NCBI GenBank assembly: GCA_028554645.1
Contig: JAQOOI010000069.1
Coordinates: 620,001-684,000, forward strand
DNA from: Omphalotus guepiniiformis
Taxonomy: Eukaryota; Basidiomycota; Agaricomycetes; Agaricales; Omphalotaceae
Length of the DNA: 64,000 nt
Direction of reading: 5' to 3'
The notes under the pieces were generated by a model. The model had not been told where the DNA came from. It ran no database searches and saw only the letters and a list, made by a program, of their open reading frames with translations. A program made the position numbers and the translations under genes. Numbering within the stretch: position 1 is the first letter of the stretch; each line of letters opens with the position of its first letter. Shown piece by piece: positions 1-12,100 of this stretch.

Positions 1-2
1 AT

Positions 3-3000
3 GAACAGTTTTGCGCGAAGGTTTGGGCCATGAAAATTGTGACGGACCCTGAGACAAGGAAGCATTGTTGGGTTGTACAGAGTTCACAGACTGGGGAGGT
101 CCATCAATCACAGTTCTTGCTCTCATTTCCACGCCTTCAACAATTCCACCAATCACAGAAATTGCCGAATCCTCAGGACATCTTGGGTATGTTTCTTGGC
201 TTTGTGGTATGTTTTCGGTCGGCTCTGAAATAGAGACATAGGAGAAGAGTTGTCATCGGGCGATGTGGTGGAATGGTCGCATACCGATCCCAAGTTGGGA
301 AACTCCTGGCGGGCTCACAGTCAAGGGAAACAGGTTTTAGCCTTTCCGATCTGGCTTTACTGTGACGATACCTCTGGCAATGTCTCAAAGAAGTGGAACA
401 AGCACAATTCATTCTTGTTTACTGCCGCTGGTCTACCACGTCGACACGTACATCAAGAGTCCAATATTCATTTTTTATGCACATCAAACACAGCCCCACC
501 GTTAGAGATGTTGGACGGCATTGTTGAGCAGCTGGAGTAAGCACTCGATAATGCACTGGAAACATTTGTTGATTCAAATATTTTGTTTAGAGCTGGGCAA
601 CGAGATGGAATATGGGCATGGGACTGTGTTGCAAAGGACATGGTGTTGCTAATTCCTTCAGTGCTTGCGATGCTAGGTGACAACCCGATGCAAAGTGAGT
701 TTGCATGTCATATTGGATTTCGTGGAAGACTATTCTGCCGGGTGTGTTGGGTGCAAGGAACGCCCGAAGGTGAGCAAGAAGATTCTGATATGCGGGGCAT
801 TGATGAGACAGATGGTGTTTCGGTCGCCTCTTCGACGGAGAGCACGGCAAAAAAGAAGGGAAAGTTGGAGTCTATGGCCGATATGCTGGCCAGGGTGAAA
901 CAGTTTGTTACGGTACTTGGCTTTGTGCTCATGCCATAGAACATATTGGTTGACGGGTAATTTTCAGATGTCTCGTGCTCGTAACAAAAGCGAAACTTGT
1001 GCAGAGTTGCGATCCCAATTCATGGTGGCCTCACGTATTGGAGGGATGGCAGCCTACAAGCGCCAAAAGACTGCAAGTGGAATTAAGGACACGTACCTGG
1101 AAGAATTCGTCAAACAAATGGGCGCCATTACTACCCGCAAAGGCATAGACGTGGCTCAAAAAGAGCGAGAACTAGCTGACCTCAAGGCCAAGTTCCCTGC
1201 CATAACCACTAGTCCAGTGTGGCGAATCAAAGGTGAGGTTCTTCTGTGTCAATCAACCTGTTGCGTTCATTCATGCATTGTTTCAGGTCTCGATCCTCAT
1301 TCTGACACACCAGTGGAAATTCTGCATGTTATTCTACTGGGATTTGTGAAGTACCTTTGGCGAGATGCAGTGGCACGCACAAAGAAGGATAGTGCTTTGC
1401 TTAGTGCCAGGCTCTCTTCCTTTAACACGTCAGGTCTTGGTGTACCGCGCTTAGCAGGACCAACACTCGTGAATTACGCTGGCTCGCTAACTGGTCGTGA
1501 TTTTCGTGTGATTGCGCAAGCTGCACCGTTTGTGCTGCAGGGCTTAATTACGAAGGAACAAATGGCGGTTTGGCATGCACTGAGTGCTCTTGTAACCTTG
1601 GCCTGGCAACCGGAGATTCTGGATCTGGATGAGTACGTGGTAAGTTGAGCTGGAGCTTAAAGTGCAGAACTGTGTAACTCATTAACAACATATAGGACGA
1701 ATTGAAGCACACAATTGATCACTTCCTTGACTGCACCTGCAAGCTGACGCCACGTTGGTTCAACAAACCCAAATTCCATGTCATCCTGCATCTCCCTGAT
1801 CATATTCGTCGGTTTGGTCCTCCGATGCTGTTTGCTACTGAAGGATTTGAATCGTTCAATGCTATCATCCGTACCTGCAGTGTACATAGCAACAGACACG
1901 CACCGTCTAAAGATATCGCTCACCGAATGGCACGCGGCAATCGAATTCGACATCTCTTGCAAGGCGGCTATATTGCTAGGCCAGATTCTTTGGCAACCAC
2001 TTTGAATCCCGCAAACGCAAGTCGAATAACCTCTGAAGACTGGCTGACTATATCAGCTACAGTGCAATCAATGGTGAAGATTCTCAACTTTGAGGGACAG
2101 CTGGTGGGATTGAATTCAGATGATGATGATACACCTTCAGTAGGTGAGTTGAACTAATCGTACGTCAAGAGTTGAGAGCTTAAAGCTTATATAGGACAAT
2201 GCATTGGGATGGTTAGCGCAGAGAAACAGTGGTCCGAGACCAAGTCTGCAAAGTACATATCTGCATCAGCCCTCGATTCAGCGTTCTTCCGTGTCTGTGA
2301 GGGAACAACTACTCAGAGTGGTGACGTGTGCCATGAGGGCAACTGGATAGTTTTTGACTCACCAGACAATGTTCGCCCACAGGCTGGGAGAGTCCTCGAG
2401 ATTTTACAAAGTGTGAAACAAGCCTCAGTCGGCTCGGAGACTGAAGACTGTGCACACTTTGTCACAGTTCAGAGGGCAATCATAGGGGAGCTCCATAGTC
2501 AGTATGAGATGTACAGACTTGAGCTGTTTGACGAGTGCATTCGCGTGCCAGTGAAGGTACAGTGTCACATACTATCTCGCAGGACAAGCACTAATACAGT
2601 CTGAGCCATAGGATATTCGATGCCTTGCAAACGTGCAGCATAATTGTGCTGATCATAGCTGCCCAGTCACACGTTCGGCGATACATATGGTGGAACGGGA
2701 GGCCAACACACAGAAGGCTCTTGCAGTGGAGCACCGTGGCGCACATGCAGACGTAATTTTGAACACGGCTCAGATGAGAAGTGCCGCATATCTGATGCCT
2801 TTGCGGACCAGAAGTCAACCACTGGATCGAATGAAGGTTATCGAGGACTCCGTGCGTACGGAGATTGATCTACGGAAGAAGAATCAGTCAAAGAGAACAA
2901 CCACTTCGAACACGTCGTCGTCCAAGAGTCGTGCGGCACCGGCAATCTCATCATCTTCTACATTGCAGTCTGCTCCATTAACACGAGTGGCGACCACTAC

Positions 3001-3421
3001 AGCAGGCAATTCACCTACGTTGTCGTCGTCGCCGTACATTGAGTATGGACATCCGTATTCTGCAACAGGGGCTTCATCATCACACTACACAGCTCATGGT
3101 CCCCTCTATTCTTCTCCCTCGCCTTTTCACCCAACTCCCACCCCCTTAGCAGCCGGACAGGGACCTGGGGTGGCAGAGGGAATTTGGAGTCATCGAGCTC
3201 CTGCTACTCCTGATCATGGGGAACTGGGGAACAATCACGCAGCTTTTATGTTACATGGCACGGCTCGAACATTCGCCGCCCACAGATCCGAGTCGTCACC
3301 TTTTTTTGGTTCTCTAGGACATCCCGGTTCACACTCACATACCTCGAGCCCATACACAGCACAGTCGCACCAATCACGCTGGCCTGAACGTTCGAGTTTC
3401 TCTGGGTATTATGGCACTTAG
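3..3421 (+). CDS. Tnp2/Plavaka-like transposase-type protein, 5' end outside window
   Basis: A reading frame open at the window edge runs through eight exons: 3-186, 242-536, 591-912, 968-1232, 1287-1639, 1696-2143, 2195-2556, 2612-3421. All seven introns are 51-56 nt, GT-AG and phase-consistent. Recognisable blocks are CDDTSGNVSKKWNKHNSF, HFLCTSN, LGDNPMQSEFACHIGFRG, a FCRVCW Cys pair, DTPVEILHVILLGFVKYLW, and YAGSLTGRDFRVIAQ. These blocks belong to a family that is very abundant in agaricomycetes; I place it from memory near the CACTA-superfamily Tnp2/Plavaka transposases (the EILH block matching the DVMH/DVLH region), which is inference. The last exon ends in a Ser/Thr/Pro/His-rich low-complexity tail, beyond the conserved part. 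No frameshift or internal stop is seen, so the copy may be recent or domesticated. Six TTTGCAAA palindromes follow 150-300 bp downstream, as subterminal transposase sites might. The N-terminus cannot be seen. Confidence 0.65.
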
Positions 3422-3568
3422 GGTACACCGAAGGAGTATAGCGTTATTTTGCGTTACCAAATTCATATTATGATGACTGGAATAAATCGTGTCATCTCGG
3501 ACAGGATTTCTATTTTTGTAACATATTGGTGCTTGTACAAAAATGTCCGAAGATTTTTCAGTGGAAAT

Positions 3569-3716
3569 TTTGCAAAATATATTGGTTTGCAAAGATTTTA
3601 CAAAGTATGTTTGCAAAGAATATGGGTACATGAGGCTTTGCAAAAGTTTCGCAGATATTTGTACAATAATTTGCAAAATCAACACGGCAGATTTTTCGCC
3701 AACAGTGCTTTGCAAA
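3569..3716. repeat. Cluster of six TTTGCAAA palindromes
   Basis: The 8-bp palindrome TTTGCAAA occurs at 3569, 3586, 3610, 3637, 3670 and 3709, six exact copies in 148 bp. It lies just past the stop of the transposase-like gene. CACTA-type elements carry clustered subterminal repeats bound by their transposase, so this may be the right subterminal region. That role, and the element end, are inferred. Confidence 0.7.
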
Positions 3717-6149
3717 TATTTCCATCGCTAGTGTGCAGCTGTGTATATTTACCTCCCAAATCAAGCCAAATTGCTTGCAACTATACCAGGGTCCTTCGAG
3801 TAAGTACCCTTAAGTACCCTGGCCCTACAAGGTATTAACATTCACTGTCAGGCTAGGCTATGGATCCATGCGTGTCCCGGTATCAGAGTCTTCCGAGGCC
3901 AAGCCATACGTCCATGACAGTCAACACGGACGGTCCTACTTTAGTGCGTCCGATGTAAGCGTAGGTATGTGTATTATAGCCGTACTGTGTGGCGGGTCTG
4001 TTGAAATAAAACAGAACTAGACTCCTTCGCGGAATGAGCCAGGAATGAATTTCAGATGAATTTTGACTGACTAGTCGAGATCTTCTCTATCTTCTTAGCT
4101 CCCGAGGTATTTATTGGTACAGTGGTCGCCCTTGGTCGCCCCACACGGAAGTCGGAATACACTGCAGGGTCGGCGCATCCGCTGCCAGATACAAATTCTT
4201 GTTTTCGCGAATGTCGTCCGATGAGAGCTAAACGCTAAGCTCTTATCAAGGTTTTCAAGGTTTTAAACATGGGCTAAGTATGTACTAGCAACACAGATCT
4301 ATGCAGATACGTACGCCAGAAGTGGACAATGTTAACGACGTTCGGACTCTGCCAGTGGAGGAGACGAGTTAAGTGAGGAAACGCGCAGATTTCCGTCGAT
4401 TAATCATGTCTGAGTCTGACAAACGGACACTTGGAAGCTCGTATCTGAGCTTGGCGTTAGGACTATGCTGAGTCGCTTCACTGTGATTCCACCACTTCAA
4501 CTCGAGCACTGGCACGTTGTACAAAGAAGACGATTGCGACCCCAATTAATCTCTACCACCTTCGCCTTCGACCACGATTTGGAAGAATACCAATGCCAGT
4601 GATACTGATTAAATTTCAATACTTAAGTAGAGTCGGATACTGATTTGGTTTCAATACTTAGAGTCGATGCCTTCATGATATCAGCAACTAAGGAATGGAG
4701 AAGCTCACAGTGTTAGACAGATGCAAGTTGTAAGCTCGTGAATCTATAGACTGTTAGAATGTAAGGCTCCTGGCTCACCCTTAGTAGACTCGCATCGAAG
4801 ATAGTATGTGTGAAGGAGACTAAGGCGGCATCACGCATTGGTTCGAGGTCTATGGTGCTCAAAGCAAAATCACGAAAGTAATTTGAAAGATGAGAATTTA
4901 AACTATGGTACGAGACTCCAATGACCAGCTTTGGCCTCCTGACAACACACAGTAGAGATTGGCTAGTGGCTACGCTGTTTCTGAGGATTGACTCAGTATG
5001 ATCCCCAATACTCATGAAGGATCGGACTTCCGTGCCCTGGCGCGTAGTATTAGGGAGATAATTACTTTCTTGCTTGAAGAGAACTGACGCGACGCGATCA
5101 GTCACGAGATCAGTCACGTGTCAGTCAGGCATTTCATTTTTTCCATACTTTCATTGTCAACTTCAAGTTTCTTGCTTCGTGCATCGTCGTCTCCTTGCTA
5201 GAACGCGATTGAAGTTCTCGCCGTTGCGGAGTCCCAGGTATGGATATCAGATCTTCCAGGTGTTCGGCAAGCCGCCTGAATGGTCACAAACATGTGTGTC
5301 TGCTCATATTACTTCGTAGGCACCCCGAACTTCGTACACGGCATACAATTCGAGTTTCACGAAAGAACTGAACCGATTGGAGTCAAACTTGACCTTGTCC
5401 TGGGACCTGGATCTGCCGTGGGGTGTCGCAATAAGCGCTCAAACACTACCTTTTCCGGATCAGGATTCACGTATGTCTGATCCCAAATTGGCAAAGTCCC
5501 CATCATCTCATCTACAGTGAGTCCATTATTATTGTCTTGAACCTTCGACGTCTGATTCCCGTCTGATTCTGAATTACTTCCCCGGCGTCAGTATATTCGG
5601 CTTGAATCGAACTTACGAATAGTATGCAATCGTGAACAGCTTGCGGGCAGCCAACGATGATCGGTCTGTGGCTTCCTCTTCGAAAAGGTGTTGAAAAGGT
5701 GTTGGAAAAGCGTGTACGAGATGTGCATGAGGTGACGATTGGCGCTCCGGGTTCGAACGCCATTGTTCTTGGTCAAAATAGAATGGTTGATGGTTGGGGA
5801 TAGCGATCAATGGGCGTGTTCTTTTGCTCGCATTGAACCGCCTTGTATCAGACTTCCTCGGCGTCGAATACGTCTGCGTTGGCTGCATGGGCTTTACTGT
5901 GTGGGTTCGCATCAGTTTGAATTGAGTTTGCCTCAGATAGTCAAGGGTGTGGATTCTCTCGCTGCGTTGGCATCTTTACGGTGAGTCATTGATACTATCT
6001 AAAGACCCTTCTAAAACCTTATATGAACTGAATAGACGCTACAGTCATGCTCGTGTGGGTCCAGGACACGCACGCATCACGCGCGTCGTGCCACAACATT
6101 GTTAATTCCACTCATCCATCCTCTCCCAATCTTTCTTGTTACATCCACC
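3717..6149. other. No confident gene; scattered open frames
   Basis: About 2.4 kb with no gene I can defend. A 134-codon minus-strand frame (4713-5117) resembles nothing known to me and has no visible splice continuation. On the plus strand 5742-5979 is open and ends at a good donor (GTGAGT at 5980), and could be an exon of a small or decayed gene, but upstream stops prevent a convincing join. The last 100 bp before 6150 must hold the leader of the helicase gene. Confidence 0.4.
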
Positions 6150-9100
6150 ATGACCGACTCTGCCCGTTCTGCGCGACTGAATCGAGTTTTAAATGATATC
6201 CTTCGTGGGAGGCAACCACTAAGGAACCACAAGCAACTCATCGAGGCCATCTGCAATCAAGAAGATGCTGCTGGCTGCATGGACAAGCTAATCGCCTGCA
6301 AGGACGGACTGAATTTCGTTCAAGCATCGCTTCGTTCTGACCTTTCCGTGTCCTTCTTGAATGGCACAGCGAATGATCTTTTGTGCTTTTTGCAAAAGCC
6401 TGAGATCAAGACCATTAGCAATGGTCAATATCTTGACAAGATTCTTCTGGCCATCGTTGATCCCCCGATTTTCTGGAATGCTTTTGTTGAAGCATTCAAG
6501 GGGAAGCAGCTTTCGGAGGGTGCTCAACGCTCTTTTGCGTGGACTCTTCTCCAGCTTTTAGTTATCCCGAGCGACATAGCTTCCCCATACATCGCAATTG
6601 CCCAAGAGGTCCTACCCATCTTCGCTGCCTCTTTCATTCTCGACATTCGCAACGCTGGAGAGAAAATTAAACATACTATCTCTGTTGCTTCTTCTCCTGT
6701 TGCCATCGCTCGTGATGACATCCGACCCGGAGGTAGACACGATAACGACTTTGCGGACTTTCGACAAATAGCCATATTACCGACCGCTGCAGAGCTCATT
6801 TCTACCGAAGCGCCCTTCTTGCGACCTAGCTCCGCTCTGAACGATCCGAGTACAGAGGAGCATCGTGAGGCTATTTATCTGGACAATCAGTTCAGATTGA
6901 TGCGGGAGGATTTAATTCACGAGATGCGGGAGGAACTTCAGATTGCGATGGGGAAGCAGAAGGGACGGAAGCATCGTGGATTCGTTGTTGACGGACTGAA
7001 ACTTATTGACGTGAATTTTGGTGAACCAGCCAAACGGAAGAAGTGGGGGTTGATCTTTGAGTGTAAGGAGGACTTGCCGCAGTTGAAGAAGATCCAGAAT
7101 GTTGCCAAACGGAGGGATTTTTGGAAGGAAAACTTCAAGATCTTGAAGCACCAGTCTCTCGCCTGTCTCATTGTCGATGGCGAGGCCCTCGCTTTTCCGT
7201 CGGTGAGACGAGAAGAGGACCTGCTCGCAAAGAAACTCCCCCAGATTGTTCTGGAGATGGAAGGCGATGCTGCGGTCACGAGTCTTTTACTGCGACTGAA
7301 GTCCGCCAAACATGCCAAACTTATCCAAATTGACGCTGCTGCATTCGCCTTCGAGCCCATTCTGAATGCGCTGAAGCGTATCAAAGTCCTTCCCCTTGCT
7401 GATGAGCTGCTATACTGGCAGGAGGGCAAGAGCATAAGCTCTCCGTCACAGTCATCTGAATTTACCAACGCTGTGCGCGCGTTCGAATATAACCCAAAGC
7501 AGGATATCAAACATCTATTGAAGCTGAACAAAAACATCATTCTTGATAAGACCCAAGCCCAGTCTCTCCTGTCAGGTCTTAAGCAAAGTCTGTCGATCAT
7601 TCAGGGACCCCCGGGTATGCCACGATACACTTTTTCTTTTGCACGTTAATTAACATCCGGGATTTCAGGTACCGGAAAGTCTTTCATCGGCGCCTTGCTC
7701 GCCAAATTCATATACGATTTCTCAGAGCAAAAGATCCTCGTTGTATGCTATACGAATCATGCTCTCGATCAATTTTTGGAAGACCTGCTGGACATTGGCA
7801 TACCTTCGGAAGCGATGGTTCGTATTGGTGGCAAGAGTACTACGCGAACAGAGCCAATGAAGTTACAGAACCAACCGCGTACATTCAAGTTCGGTCGTGG
7901 TGATTACACGCTTATAGACGGACTTAAGCAGGATGTTGAGGTTCGCGCGAAGAGCTTGGACACTGCTTTCGAGAAATACTTGCAAGCTACGGTACGCACC
8001 TCGGACTTGCTTCTGTATCTGGAGTTCGAGGAACCCGACTTCTTCGAGGCATTCCGTGTACCTATCTCTGAAGATGGTATGACGAAAGTTGGTAAGAAGG
8101 GTGAGGCGATTCGTGACGACTATCTCTTATCCCGCTGGTGTAATGGTCAAAATGCTGGCATATTCATTTTTGCGCCTCACGTCAAAGCTGCTCAGGAGGT
8201 ATGGAGTATGTCTTCAAGTGCTCGTAAAGACCTGGTGTCAAGGTGGGAGGAGAATATGTTGAAAGAGAGTATCGAGGAGCTTTGTGATGCCGCTGGCAAG
8301 TATAACAAACTGGTTGACGAGCTCGCAAGGAAATTCAGCGAACGAGATGCGGTCGTGTTGTGCTCCAAGCGAATCATTGGTTGCACGACTACGGCTGCTG
8401 CTAAGTATAGCGAAGATATTCGAGCTGCTGCACCGGATGTTATCCTTGTTGAAGAGGCCGGCGAAATTCTTGAGAGTCATGTCTTGACCTCGCTGGGAAA
8501 AGCTGCTAAGCAACTAGTTCTGATAGGTGATCACAAGTGCGTAGTGAATACAAGTTCTACTTACATCCAGACACTCAGTTTTATTTCAGGCAGCTGCGAC
8601 CGAAGGTCAACAATTACAAGCTCACTGTCGAGAAAGGCGATGGATATGACTTGAATGTCTCTCTCTTCGAGCGTCTCGTCCTCAAGGGATACCCTCACCA
8701 AACCCTGGTTGCGCAGCACCGTATGCGCCCCGAAATCTCTGCCCTAATTCGTCACCTCACATATCCTGATTTGCTCGACGCCGACAAAACCAAGAATCGT
8801 CCCAATATCCGTGGTCTTCGTGACAACGTTATCTTCATCAACCACGGATACCCTGAAGATGACATGCCCCAAGTTGCGGACAGTCGTGACCTTGGATCCA
8901 AATCATCCAAGCAGAACACATATGAGGCCCGCATGGTTCTAAAGATTGTGAAATACCTTGCGCAACAAAGCTATGGCACAGACAAGATGGTCGTTTTGAC
9001 TCCGTATCTTGGACAGCTCAGCAAACTACGTAATGAACTTCAACATAGTTCAGAAGTTGACCCCGTTCTGAATGATTTGGACTCTTACGATTTGATTCGT

Positions 9101-12100
9101 GCTGGCTTGCTCAGCGCCGGTGGAGCTAAATCAAACCAGAGAAAGCTTCGCCTCTCTACAATAGGTAAGAAGGGCCCGTCTTCCGATTAGCAGGATCTCA
9201 ACCCCTTGCTGTAGATAACTATCAGGGTGAAGAAAGCGAGATTGTTGTCGTCTCTCTTACCAGAAGCAATTCCAATCACGACATCGGTTTCATGTTTGCT
9301 CCTGAACGTCTGAACGTTTTGCTATCGCGTGCTCGCAATGCAATTATCATGATCGGAAACTCTGATACGTTCACAAAGGCGCGGAAGGGCAAGGAACTCT
9401 GGCAACAGCTCTTTGAGTTATTGAAAGGGAATGGGCATATTTATGATGGACTCCCCGTGAAATGTGAACAGCACCCTGATCGGACTGCTCTGCTCAAAAC
9501 CGAAGACCAATTTGAGACTGAGTGTCCTGATGGAGGCTGCTCTGAACCTTGGTAATTGAAAACTCTTTCAAGACCCTGTGACTTTCTCATTTCGTTTGTA
9601 GTGGCGCTAAGCTTAGCTGCGGCCTTCATACGTGCCCCTCAAAATGTCATCAGCTATATGATCACTCAAAGATGCGCTGCTCTGAAATAGTTCGTTCTCA
9701 ATGCTCTAAGGGTCACGATAGATCGAGGAGGTGCAGTGAAGTCGATACCGGTCTGTGCAAGAAGTGTGAGAGGGAAGCTAAAGCTGCTGAGCTCAAGCGT
9801 CAAAAGGATTTCGAGCGGCAAAAGAAGCGAGATGAAGAAGAGGCTGAACATCTACGACGTGTGAAGGAATTGGAGGAAGAGTTTGCAGCGCAGCAGTTGC
9901 TGCTACGAGACGCACAGATCAAAGAGGAACGCGAAAACCAGCTGAATCAAAAGAAACGAGATATTCAGGAAGCCAAAGAATTTTTGCGCAAGAGAAGTGA
10001 AACACAGCCAACACAGCATCCGTCTAGTCCATCCCAGGCGCATAGTGCTCCCGATGATGTACCTGCGAGCACTCCTCAACCCAGTACACCGACAATTACT
10101 TCTCAGACTCCTCAGAGCCCTCCGACCACCAGACCGACCTCTGACACCAGTACAAAGAAATCGCCTACCCAAAAACCTTCCCCTGTGCCCCCGCGCACTA
10201 CTGCAAAGGAACCAACTTCTCAGAAAACTCCCCCTCTGCCTCCTCGCCCTACTGCAAAGGAACCAACTTCTGAGAAACCTCCCCCTCTGCCTCCTCGCCC
10301 TACTGCTCGTGGAATCCCGACTTCTAACCCTACGGCCACGAACCCGTCACCATCAACGCAGGAGTGGCAGCGTATCAAAAGCTTGGAAGGTGTGACCAAT
10401 GATGCTATCGATGCAATTATGGATATGGTGGGGTTAGAGGAGGTGAAGAAGCAAGTTCTGGGAATATATAATAAGATCGTTGTTGCGAAACGCCAGTTCA
10501 TTTCTGTTAAGGATGAACGTTTCAATATCGTTCTGCTTGGCAATCCTGGAACCGGTATGCTTTTTTGATGTTGCCACTCGTTCGGACGCTCATTCGCATT
10601 CCAGGTAAAACGACTGTCGCCCGACAGTACTCCAAGTTCTTGGCTTCGCTCGACGTCCTTCCTGGACTAGCATTTCAAGAGACGACTGGCTCTCGTCTAG
10701 CCAACGACGGAGTTCCTGAGACCAAAAAGTTACTCGAGGGTGTTCTCAATGCAGGCGGAGGTTCTATCTTTGTGGACGAGGCGTATCAACTTACCTCGGA
10801 TCACAATTTCCAGGGGAAGCAGGTGCTGGACTTCCTGTTGGCAGAAATGGAGAACAATGTTGGCCGCCTTGTGTTCATCCTGGCAGGTTACAATAAAGAG
10901 ATGGAGAAATTCTTCGAGCACAACCCAGGTCTGAAAAGCCGTGTCCCACATACCCTCCAATTCGACGACTACAAAGACGAAGAGCTTCGCTATATGCTAG
11001 AGAAACGCATTCATAAGAAGTTCTCTGGAAGAATGAAAATTGAAGATGGAATACAAGGTTTGTATGGGAGGATTGCTATTAGACGTTTGGGTAGAGGACG
11101 AGGGCAAGCCGGATTTGGAAATGCCAGAGCGCTCGAAAACCTGCTCTCAAAGATTCATACGCGTCAAACGGAAAGGATTGCCAAGGAGCGTAAAGCTGGC
11201 TATCGACCGGACGATTTACTCTTTGTAAAGGAGGACCTCATTGGACCTGATCCTTCGCAGGCATTCCTTCAGAGCGACAGCTGGACCGAACTCCAAAAGA
11301 TGATCGGTCTCGGCTCTGTCAAAACGTCGATTTTGAGCATGATTGATATGATCTCGCTCAACTACCAACGTGAACTAGAAGAGGAAGAGCCAATGCAGGT
11401 GTCTCTTAATCGAGTTTTTCTTGGCTCACCTGGGACCGGGAAGACTACTGTAGCGGGGCTTTACGGCCGAATTCTCGCTGACTTGGGTTTATTGAGCAAC
11501 GGTGAAGGTGCGTGCATCATGTTGTGCAGTTGAAAAAAAAAACGCTAATCCTCTGGGAGATCAGTTGTAATCAAGAGTCCTTCTGATTTCGTTGGGAGTG
11601 CCATTGGAGAATCGCAAAAATTGACTAAAGCCATCCTTGCGAATACGGTTGGAAAGGTGTTAATTATCGATGAGGTTTGGCTCTCTCATCCTGGCAATCT
11701 TACGTGGTATTGATATACAATCCAGGCTTACATGCTCTATGGTGGTGGCAAAGGCGGGCAAAAACAGAGTGATCCTTACAAGACCGATGTCGTTGATACT
11801 ATTGTTGCTGAAGTTCAAAGCAAACCAGGCGAGGACCGATGCGTGCTTCTGCTAGGCTATAAAGACCAGATGCTCGAGATGTTTCAGGTCAGCACTCTTA
11901 TTGCGTTTAGTGGGCATCAATTAACATAGTACAAATGTTTCAGAATGTCAATGAGGGGTTGAGTCGACGTTTCGCAATAGAAGACGCGTTCAACTTCGAA
12001 GACTTTTCTACTGACGAACTGCGCCAAATCCTGGAATACAAACTCAAGAAGCAAAGTCTTCACGCCACTGAAGAAGCCAAAACCGTCGCTCTTGATGTTC

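Noticed and set aside
1..3421. KDZ-type transposase identity for the first gene
   Set aside because: The typical KDZ cysteine cluster and core motifs were not seen; the conserved blocks fit a Tnp2/Plavaka-like family better.
4713..5117. 134-codon minus-strand frame as a gene
   Set aside because: No family resemblance, no splice signals extending it, and composition like the surrounding non-coding DNA.
5735..5760. GGTTCGAAC string like a tRNA T-loop
   Set aside because: The flanking bases do not form a five-pair stem and no acceptor or anticodon arm lies at the right distance.
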